Assembly (NCBI GenBank): GCA_041583495.1
Contig: JBFHFS010000003.1
Span: 129,276 to 193,275 of the forward strand
DNA length: 64,000 nt
From: JBFHFS01 sp041583495
Lineage (GTDB): Bacteria > Bacteroidota > Bacteroidia > Bacteroidales > Marinilabiliaceae
Direction: 5' to 3'
The position numbers were made by a program, and so were the translations under genes. The notes beneath the pieces are model-generated. The model had not been told where the DNA came from and searched no databases. It worked only from the letters and a program-made list of their open reading frames with translations. Within the stretch, counting starts at the first letter, position 1, and each line of letters starts with the position of its first letter. This document shows positions 57,614 through 64,000 of the stretch, piece after piece.

Positions 57614-60415
57614 TTATTCCGAAGCAGGAGTCATTACCACTTCAATAGAATCGTTTCCTTTAAACAGCTTTCTGGCGTATTTTTGAACACCTCTGGCCGT
57701 CATTTTATGGATTAGTTGCTCGTAATCATCGGTGCTGGTAACGGGCTCCTGATATAATAAAGACCCGCGAAGTTCCTTTAACCAGAAACGGTTTTGATCG
57801 ATGGCCTCCTCCCGGCTTTTAATATAATTCTTCTTGATTTCGTTTAAGTCTTCCCCCTTCACTCCCTTTTTAACCAAATCCACAATTTCCTGCTTCATAA
57901 TTTCGGTGAGTCGGGCTCTCTTTTCAGGATCACAATCAAAGTTCATGGAGATGGTGGCATGTTCGTACTCGAGTTTAGATACTGATGGTCTGACACCCAC
58001 GCCATAACTGCCACCTTCCTCTTCCCGAATGGTTTCAAGGTATCTTTTACTAAGAAGATCGCCGATAGCCTTCACATAAACCTGTGTTTTAAGGTTGTAT
58101 TTAACATCCTTGTAAAGAGAATAGTAAACCGTTGACTTAGGCACTTCCATCGCTCTTTCAACCACCCTGAAGGTGGCCCCTTTGGCAGGTTTAATGTGAT
58201 GATTCACCCAACTTTCGTTACGATAGGTGGAGGAGAGATTACCAATGTACTTGCGGATGAGCGCAAGATCCTTATCCAGATCGATATTACCCACAAAAAT
58301 AAAGGTGAAATCACTGGCATCCTGAATTCGATCTTTATACACCGCCACGGCCTTATCGAAATCCAGGTTATTAACATAGGTTTCTCCAAACAGTAAGCTA
58401 CGGGGACTGTAATTCGAAGAAACCTGCTGGATGGTATCACTGAAGGCCTTGCTGTTATCGGTTTTGACATAGGCCAATTGGTTTTTCATGGAACCCAGGA
58501 TCGTTTCATACGACTCTTTTTCGAACCGGGGATGTTCAAACTGAAGGTAAAGCAGTTGAAGCATCGTTTCAAAGTCCTTTGGAGAGGCAGACCCATTAAA
58601 ACCTTCCTGGTTGGATCCAATGGCGGGAGTGACGTTGGCAATTTTTCCGGTGAGTTTTTTTCTTAGCTGAACGGCATTAAACTCACCCACACCCGACCTG
58701 GAGGCCAGTCCCGTAGCCACATTGGCCGACTCCAACTGCTCTTGTGGTAATAAGGACATCCCGCCAAAACTAAATGCATTGAACAGGATCTCATCCTTGC
58801 TTAGTTGGGTGGGCAGAACCACCACTTTGGCCCCATTTTCCAGGGTATATTGCCTGGCCTCTGTTCCTGATATCAAGGTTGTTTTAACAATATTTTTTTC
58901 GGCCAGCTCATCCTTTACAAGCGGACTATCGTTTGCATCGTCCTCATAGGCCGTAATCTCAGAATTCATCACGCTCTGTAACTCTTCCAACAGCTCTTCT
59001 TTAGTTGGATAGATAACATCTTCCTTATCCGGCCCCGAAACAGAAATAATGCTGTTATTGAGGTTTTGGAAGTTGGCAAAATTCGCAGATATCTCATCCA
59101 GCGAAATGGAAGGGATTGTTTTTTGCGCAAATTCCATTTCCCAGGTCAAGGAGGGAAAGGGATCGGCATTTAAAAAATAATCGCCTAACTGTTTAGCCCA
59201 TTTCTCATTGTCGATTTTATCGTACTCTTTTTGGTACGATTCATAACTTCTCAGAAAGGAGGTTTTTACCCGATCCAATTCTGATTGGTTAAACCCAAAG
59301 CGGCGTGCTCTTTCTAATTCTGAAACGATGAGTGCAAATGCCTCCTTCGCCCTATTCTCTTTGGGTGAAATAGCCAAATAACAACCATCTTTGGTTCTGG
59401 CAATGGAATAACTTCCCACTTGCATCCCTAAGGCAGGACATTCGGGCTTTTGGGTTAGCTCACTTAACCGGCTGTTGAGGAGCTTGTTAAAAATCCTTTG
59501 AGCCATATCCTGACGCAGGCCGGCTTCATCTTTAACAGCTACCACGTCTTTTCTGAATATCCAGTTGATAGATAGTCCCTGGGCTTCTTTGTCTTTTGCC
59601 ACTACAAACCCCAACTCCTTTGAGTCTTCAACAGGGAAGTAGATTCGTTCTGCCGGATTTGATTGGGCCGGGATGGTAGAAAAAAGTGCTTTCACCTTCG
59701 CTTCCACCTTTTCAGCATCTACATCACCAACCACCACCACACACTGCAATCCGGGACGATACCATTTTTCGTAAAAATCCCTTAATTCCTGATGTTCAAA
59801 ATTATCGATCACGTCCAGCGAACCAATCACATCCCGATCAGCATATTTCGAGTAATTATAGATTAATGGTGCACTTTGTCTCCATAAGCGGAATCGAGAG
59901 TTTCGGCGGGTTCTCCATTCTTCGTGAATGACCCCTCTTTCCGATTCGATCTCATTTCCTTCCAGCAAAAGCCCTCCCGACCAGTCGTGTAAAACCAGAA
60001 GAGCTGAGTCTAAAAGATTTTCATCGGTGGCCGGGACATTGCTAATATTGTAAACGGTTTCATCTGTGGAGGTGTAGGCGTTAATGTCGCGGCCAAACTT
60101 AATCCCCTTGGCCTCTAAATAATCCAGCATCGACTTTCCAGGATAGTTTTCCAGTCCGTTAAAAGCCATGTGCTCTAAAAAGTGGGCTAACCCATTTTGA
60201 GATTCTTCCTCCAGGATAGCCCCTACATTCTGAACAAAATAAAAGCTGACCCTTTCCTTAGGTTCTTCATTATGCATGATATAATAGGTCATGCCGTTTG
60301 AGAGCTGACCATGTTTTACCCGCTCATCCATGGGGATCGAGGTGGTGTACTGTGCACTACAGAATATCCCCTGACATACAAGAGCTCCTGCGAGCAAAAT
60401 TTTTAAATGTTTCAT
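57614..60415 (-). CDS. M16-family zinc peptidase
   Basis: A 933-residue exported peptidase of the pitrilysin/insulinase family. A signal peptide (HLKILLAGALVCQGIFCSAQ) precedes the first M16 domain, with the inverted zinc motif HFLEH (78-82) and the downstream Glu in ESERGVIHEEW. The second half is the inactive partner domain with the usual RxxY-type surface (FRVVERAMEVPKSTVYYSL). Two domain pairs, about 930 residues, is the normal clam-shell size. It likely degrades peptides in the periplasm. It stands alone, with no promoter box I can point to in the 490 bases upstream. Confidence 0.92.
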   Translation of the reverse strand: MKHLKILLAGALVCQGIFCSAQYTTSIPMDERVKHGQLSNGMTYYIMHNEEPKERVSFYFVQNVGAILEEESQNGLAHFLEHMAFNGLENYPGKSMLDYLEAKGIKFGRDINAYTSTDETVYNISNVPATDENLLDSALLVLHDWSGGLLLEGNEIESERGVIHEEWRTRRNSRFRLWRQSAPLIYNYSKYADRDVIGSLDVIDNFEHQELRDFYEKWYRPGLQCVVVVGDVDAEKVEAKVKALFSTIPAQSNPAERIYFPVEDSKELGFVVAKDKEAQGLSINWIFRKDVVAVKDEAGLRQDMAQRIFNKLLNSRLSELTQKPECPALGMQVGSYSIARTKDGCYLAISPKENRAKEAFALIVSELERARRFGFNQSELDRVKTSFLRSYESYQKEYDKIDNEKWAKQLGDYFLNADPFPSLTWEMEFAQKTIPSISLDEISANFANFQNLNNSIISVSGPDKEDVIYPTKEELLEELQSVMNSEITAYEDDANDSPLVKDELAEKNIVKTTLISGTEARQYTLENGAKVVVLPTQLSKDEILFNAFSFGGMSLLPQEQLESANVATGLASRSGVGEFNAVQLRKKLTGKIANVTPAIGSNQEGFNGSASPKDFETMLQLLYLQFEHPRFEKESYETILGSMKNQLAYVKTDNSKAFSDTIQQVSSNYSPRSLLFGETYVNNLDFDKAVAVYKDRIQDASDFTFIFVGNIDLDKDLALIRKYIGNLSSTYRNESWVNHHIKPAKGATFRVVERAMEVPKSTVYYSLYKDVKYNLKTQVYVKAIGDLLSKRYLETIREEEGGSYGVGVRPSVSKLEYEHATISMNFDCDPEKRARLTEIMKQEIVDLVKKGVKGEDLNEIKKNYIKSREEAIDQNRFWLKELRGSLLYQEPVTSTDDYEQLIHKMTARGVQKYARKLFKGNDSIEVVMTPASE

Positions 60416-60907
60416 TATATGATTATTATAAACGATTAGCCAGCCAATTATCGACCGTTTTTATGAGGCTAAATTATGAAAAACAAATAGGTTCCCGAAA
60501 TCTTTGAATCACTTCAAAGAAAACAACATAAATTAAAAACTGATAATGAGTGTAAAGTTAACTTTGTTTACTTTAAAACATCAATCCTGAGGATTTAATT
60601 CCTATAGATTACTTACCAAAAAAAAATAATCAACAGGATACGACTACATACTTGTGATAATCGAACCTCTTGATTTTATTTTTAATGACTCCCTGAGCCA
60701 TTTCAGTATCGCTTCTTCAATTGAGTAAAAAGGGTGCCCCCCAAAGAAATGCAACAACCTGTGGGGTAAATGGTTCCGTTGGCGTAAAAAAATTTACCTT
60801 TTGAACATTTTTTTCTAATTTTAAACAGTCCCCTTCATGAGGAAGCTCTCAACGTTAAAAATTTTGAGAGAATCAGAGAGACTCTGAAACACCCCAAAAA
60901 AAGCAAA
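60416..60907. other. intergenic region between the M16 and LytS-type genes
   Basis: About 490 AT-rich bases between divergent genes. An exact TAACTTTG box stands on the plus strand at 60559-60566, but 342 bases before the next ATG, so it may be chance. A near-consensus TAATTTTA is at 60816-60823. No gene or RNA structure is convincing. Confidence 0.55.
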
Positions 60908-62866
60908 ATGAGCAAAATCCTCATCACGCACTTTATTTTCGCCTCCTTATTGCTGTTTCCTTCACCGGCTTATAGTACCAATAGCCTATACGCCAATGAA
61001 ACCATCGCCTTTCAGGATTCCATGCCATCCGATTTCGACCACAAAATTTCCGGGGCCAACGGTGACACTCTTCAACAGATAGAAGCCTACTATGAGCATG
61101 GCCGGTTTTTAGATGAAACAGGAAACCCAGAAGAGTCAATTGCGGCCTTTTCTACCGCACTACGCCTTGCCCAACACATAAACAACAATCACAAGGTGGC
61201 CTCCATCGCAAATTATCTGGCCAACATGTATGCTGCTGCAGGTAATTTTGAGGCCTCTAACCAGGCCTATTTAACAGCCCTCGAGGGTGCAAAAAAGATC
61301 ATGGATATAGGCGAAATGGCCAAGATAAGCATGAACCTGGCCAGTAATTACAACTATATCGGCGACTACGAAAAGGCGATTCAATACGGGCTGTTTGCTC
61401 TTAAGACCAAAGAGAGCAACCACAACCTGGAGCGGATATGCTATCACTACATTGCCATGGGCAATATCTTCAGGGAAAACAGTAATAACAACAAGTGGGA
61501 AGAATACGTCCAAAAGGCCTATAAAATGAAGGAGGTGGAAGGATGTGCTTCCCTTAGCGATGTTGCAAAAATTTACAACTCTTTGGGTGGAATCGCTGTT
61601 CAAAAAGAGGCATTCGAAAAGGCTCTTTTGTATTACGATACTTTGATGTCGTTAAGCCGTGAGGCCGGCTACAACCAGGGAATTAGCACCGCTTTAACCA
61701 ACTGTGCCGGGGTATACAAACAACTCAATAATTATTCAAAAGCATTAGAGCTTGCCACCGCCTCGGAACAATACTTTAGCGACAATCCCTATGAACGCAT
61801 CTTCAATAATAACTTCAAAGCCGAACTCTGCAATTTAACAGGTTCATTTCAAAAGGGGTTGGCCCTGGCTCAAAAAAACATTGAAATAGAGGAGATCAAT
61901 TGCTACTCGACTGAGAAATTAAAATGCCTGGAACTGCTCTCTGAGTTAAACTTCAATTTGACCAATTACAAAGAAGCCTTTTTCTGGAACGATTCGGTGC
62001 GAAAAACAGAAAAGTTTTTGCGCGATGAAGATATCCGTCAATCCCTGGAAGAGTTAGAGACCCAATACGAGACTGAAAAAAAAGAACAACGAATTGAGTT
62101 GCTGACTGCCGAAAACGAAATCAAAAACCAAAGAATCAATGCCTCAATCGGGTTGGTAATAGCGCTGATGATCGCTATTTCGCTCATTGTGTACATTTTA
62201 AATATCAGAAAGAGACAGGCTGCCCTGCTACAAAACGATCTGCAGCAGCAGGTGCTTCGCGCCCAAATGAATCCCCATTTTATTTTTAATGTGCTGGGCT
62301 CTATTCAGAATTTCATGATGCAGAACGACCTGCGAAAAGCATCCGGTTTTCTCTCTCAGTTTGCCTCGTTAACGAGGGCCACACTTAATAATTCGACCGC
62401 CGAAACCATATCCCTCAGCGATGAAATCAGCATGCTTACCCATTATATCGAACTCGAAAAAATGCGCAATCCTGCCAGGTTCGATTTTGAGATCCTCACA
62501 CCCGCTGACCTGGAGGTCGATTTTATCCAAATTCCACCCATGATGATTCAACCCTTTATTGAAAATGCCATTAAACACGGCTTTAAAAATATAGACCATC
62601 CCGGTTTTTTGCGATTGCAGATTGCCGATTTAAAGGAGTCTGTTGAATTTATCATTGAAGACAATGGGTCGGGCATTCATGAAAAAGATAATCCAGAAAG
62701 TAAGCACCAGTCCATGGCCATGAAGATTTTTGAAAAACGCCGAAAACTCATTCAACAAAAACACAAGAAGGATTTTAAGTTTGAACTGTTGAATTTAAAA
62801 GATACAAACCCCGAATTATCAGGCGTTAAAATAACCATCCATATTCCCATCCTAAATGATAATTAA
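60908..62866 (+). CDS. LytS-type sensor histidine kinase with TPR repeats
   Basis: A 652-residue kinase. A signal peptide (ITHFIFASLLLFPSPAYST) is followed by a periplasmic region of TPR-like helical repeats (about 55-370), a coiled segment, a membrane helix (415-432) and a cytoplasmic kinase part. The phospho-accepting His457 lies in QMNPHFIFNVLGSIQNF (His_kinase family). The ATP-binding domain shows FIENAIKHGFKN (N-box, Asn553) and DNGSGI (585-590). The TPR sensor suggests it reads a protein or peptide. It overlaps its regulator by 11 bases. Confidence 0.92.
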   Translation: MSKILITHFIFASLLLFPSPAYSTNSLYANETIAFQDSMPSDFDHKISGANGDTLQQIEAYYEHGRFLDETGNPEESIAAFSTALRLAQHINNNHKVASIANYLANMYAAAGNFEASNQAYLTALEGAKKIMDIGEMAKISMNLASNYNYIGDYEKAIQYGLFALKTKESNHNLERICYHYIAMGNIFRENSNNNKWEEYVQKAYKMKEVEGCASLSDVAKIYNSLGGIAVQKEAFEKALLYYDTLMSLSREAGYNQGISTALTNCAGVYKQLNNYSKALELATASEQYFSDNPYERIFNNNFKAELCNLTGSFQKGLALAQKNIEIEEINCYSTEKLKCLELLSELNFNLTNYKEAFFWNDSVRKTEKFLRDEDIRQSLEELETQYETEKKEQRIELLTAENEIKNQRINASIGLVIALMIAISLIVYILNIRKRQAALLQNDLQQQVLRAQMNPHFIFNVLGSIQNFMMQNDLRKASGFLSQFASLTRATLNNSTAETISLSDEISMLTHYIELEKMRNPARFDFEILTPADLEVDFIQIPPMMIQPFIENAIKHGFKNIDHPGFLRLQIADLKESVEFIIEDNGSGIHEKDNPESKHQSMAMKIFEKRRKLIQQKHKKDFKFELLNLKDTNPELSGVKITIHIPILNDN

Positions 62867-63608
62867 AGCCGTTGTAATTGACGATGAACCTGCCAACCAG
62901 GAGATCAATACCCGACTATTACTGGAGTATTTCCCTGAAATCCAATTGGTGGGAACCGCCAACTCAGTTCAGAGTGCCATTGACCTGGTGAAGACCCAAA
63001 AACCGGATCTGGTATTGCTCGACATCGAGCTGACCGATGGCACCGGTTTTCAATTTTTACAACAACTACAACCCTACACCTTCAAGGTGGTGTTCATTAC
63101 AGGCTTCGATTCGTTTGCCATCAAAGCCATTAAGTTTAGCGCTCTCGATTATATTCTGAAACCGGTGAACGAAACGGAGTTTCAACAAGCCATTCAAAGG
63201 GCGGTTAAAGCCATTGAAAATAAAGAAGATACCCAGCCACAGGTAACCCACTTAATGGATTCGCTTAAACATGGCAGGCAAACCAAAAAACTGGTTTTAC
63301 GAACCGTTGAGTCGTTACATGTTGTTGATGTCAGTGATATTTGTTTCTGCAAAAGCGACAACAGCTACACCACCTTTCATCTGGAAGGTAATGAAGAGAT
63401 TCTGGTATCGAAAAGCCTCAAAGATTACGAATGCCTACTCACCGAATACGGCTTTTACCGGGCTCACCAATCGTTTCTGGTGAACCTGAACCACATCAAA
63501 AAAGTGGATAAAACCGACGGGGGATTTATCATCATGAAAGACAAAAAAGAAATTCCTGTCTCACTGCGACAAATGAAAAAACTGGTCGAATTATTGGAGA
63601 CGTTTTAG
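62856..63608 (+). CDS. LytTR-type response regulator
   Basis: A 250-residue regulator that pairs with the kinase. The receiver domain (1-120) has Asp9-Asp10, the phospho-acceptor Asp56 (LVLLDIEL) and Lys102 (YILKPVNE). The LytTR DNA-binding domain (about 145-247) shows LVLRTVESLHVVDVSDICFCKSDNSY and YRAHQSFLVNLNHIKKVDK. Its targets cannot be read from the window. The 11-base overlap with the kinase gene is typical of coupled two-component pairs. Confidence 0.93.
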   Translation: MIIKAVVIDDEPANQEINTRLLLEYFPEIQLVGTANSVQSAIDLVKTQKPDLVLLDIELTDGTGFQFLQQLQPYTFKVVFITGFDSFAIKAIKFSALDYILKPVNETEFQQAIQRAVKAIENKEDTQPQVTHLMDSLKHGRQTKKLVLRTVESLHVVDVSDICFCKSDNSYTTFHLEGNEEILVSKSLKDYECLLTEYGFYRAHQSFLVNLNHIKKVDKTDGGFIIMKDKKEIPVSLRQMKKLVELLETF

Positions 63609-63876
63609 GCCCCTCCTCCCATTACCGGGAAAGAAACAAGCCCTATCCTGTTAGAAATGGCCCGCGACAGGTTTGGGTGCGCCATCCCACCAAACCCATC
63701 AGACTCTGCACGTTGATGCATGAGTGAAGAACTTTTCATTGGAAAAAAGACCGTTCACCGGCTTTCCTCAACATTCACATCCTCTCTAAAACCACCCGGA
63801 TTCAAACCCAATACCGACGAATTCAAATCTTTTCCCTACATAAAATGACAGACCACTATCTTTAATAAAAAAGAAA
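63609..63876. other. short intergenic region before a second LytTR gene
   Basis: About 270 bases with no gene, hairpin or exact promoter box that I can support. It is too short, and has stops in the relevant frame, to hold a receiver domain for the following LytTR gene. Confidence 0.6.
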
Positions 63877-64000
63877 ATGTCTGTCGATCAACGAATATCA
63901 CTCAACACCCTCGATGCCATCCATCTGGTTTTGGTACGCGATATCCTTTATTGCAAGAGCGATAATGGGTCCACCACATTTTATTTAACCAACCACGAGC
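63877..64000 (+). CDS. LytTR-domain protein without a receiver, cut by window edge
   Basis: The first 41 codons, beginning MSVDQRISLNTLDAIHLVL and then VRDILYCKSDNGSTTFYL, line up with the DNA-binding part of the regulator just upstream (LRTVESLHVVDVSDICFCKSDNSYTTF). It starts straight in the LytTR domain, with an in-frame stop about ten codons before the ATG, so there is no N-terminal receiver. A stand-alone LytTR protein could compete for or modulate the same sites. The remainder lies beyond the right edge. Confidence 0.75.
   Translation, partial: MSVDQRISLNTLDAIHLVLVRDILYCKSDNGSTTFYLTNHE

Noticed and set aside
60559..60566. Promoter for the LytS-type kinase
   Set aside because: An exact TAACTTTG box, but 342 bases from the gene with no sign of a structured leader; probably chance.
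1..64000. tRNA, rRNA, CRISPR or insertion sequence
   Set aside because: No cloverleaf-like segments with the TTCGA arm, no array of spaced repeats and no transposase or terminal repeats were recognised in any intergenic region.

Overview
This window looks like chromosomal DNA from a member of the Bacteroidota, most likely a marine or sediment Bacteroidales/Marinilabiliales-type organism. The evidence is a gliding-associated ABC ATPase (gldA), type IX secretion genes (porQ, porZ and a small protein with a C-terminal sorting domain), a long IspG with an inserted domain, a two-subunit methylmalonyl-CoA mutase and a K+-dependent membrane pyrophosphatase. In addition, at least fifteen intergenic sequences match the Bacteroidota -7 box TAnnTTTG in the right orientation in front of genes. 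I see no phage, insertion sequence, CRISPR array, rRNA or tRNA. Almost all of the window reads as vertically inherited core genome, densely packed in short operons.

Layout. 1-3.5 kb (minus): hpt-adk-obg-znuA-znuC, purine salvage, nucleotide balance, a ribosome GTPase and zinc/manganese uptake. 3.6-4.8 kb (plus): purE and pdxH. 4.9-5.8 kb (minus): gldA. 6-10.5 kb (plus): ispG, a small T9SS-type secreted protein, a YdcZ-type membrane protein and an EEP-family lipoprotein. 10.6-14.7 kb (plus): mutA-mutB, closed by a strong terminator. 14.8-20.4 kb (plus): a DMT transporter, a cysteine-cluster protein, then porQ-cmk-ispH-pfkA. 20.4-21.8 kb (minus): a COG2403 GTPase related to cyclic 2,3-diphosphoglycerate synthetase, ending head-on into pfkA. 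21.9-27 kb: acpH, prmC, ribD, cls and a PLP-dependent dehydratase. 27-36 kb (minus): the membrane pyrophosphatase, pheS, and an operon Na/Pi symporter - small unknown protein - three cyclophilins. 36.6-38.3 kb (plus): a SulP transporter. 38.4-44.2 kb (minus): rdgB-porZ-large membrane-anchored unknown. 44.6-47.1 kb: a tandem universal stress protein (minus) and an adenylate cyclase fused to an HD phosphohydrolase (plus). 47.1-52.9 kb (plus): bactofilin, an AtpI-like protein and atpBEFHAG without the beta and epsilon genes. 53.1-55.7 kb (minus): metY-hom. 55.7-64 kb: a possible vsr remnant, a LysE-type exporter with an HD protein, an M16 peptidase (minus), then a LytS-type kinase, a LytTR regulator and the start of a second LytTR protein without a receiver domain.

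How it fits together. Both isoprenoid Fe-S enzymes (IspG, IspH) are present. The propionate/succinate route (MutAB), the ion-pumping pyrophosphatase and the F-type ATP synthase suggest tight energy coupling in a low-oxygen lifestyle. The T9SS genes (PorQ, PorZ) and GldA fit a secreting and perhaps gliding cell. The parts most worth a second look are the cyclophilin fused to a dead HtrA-like domain, the cyclase-HD fusion, the co-transcribed PorZ partner, the very long hairpin that is the only leader of the dehydratase gene, and the COG2403 GTPase beside pfkA. I did not find one single convincing new multi-gene defence or metabolic system.
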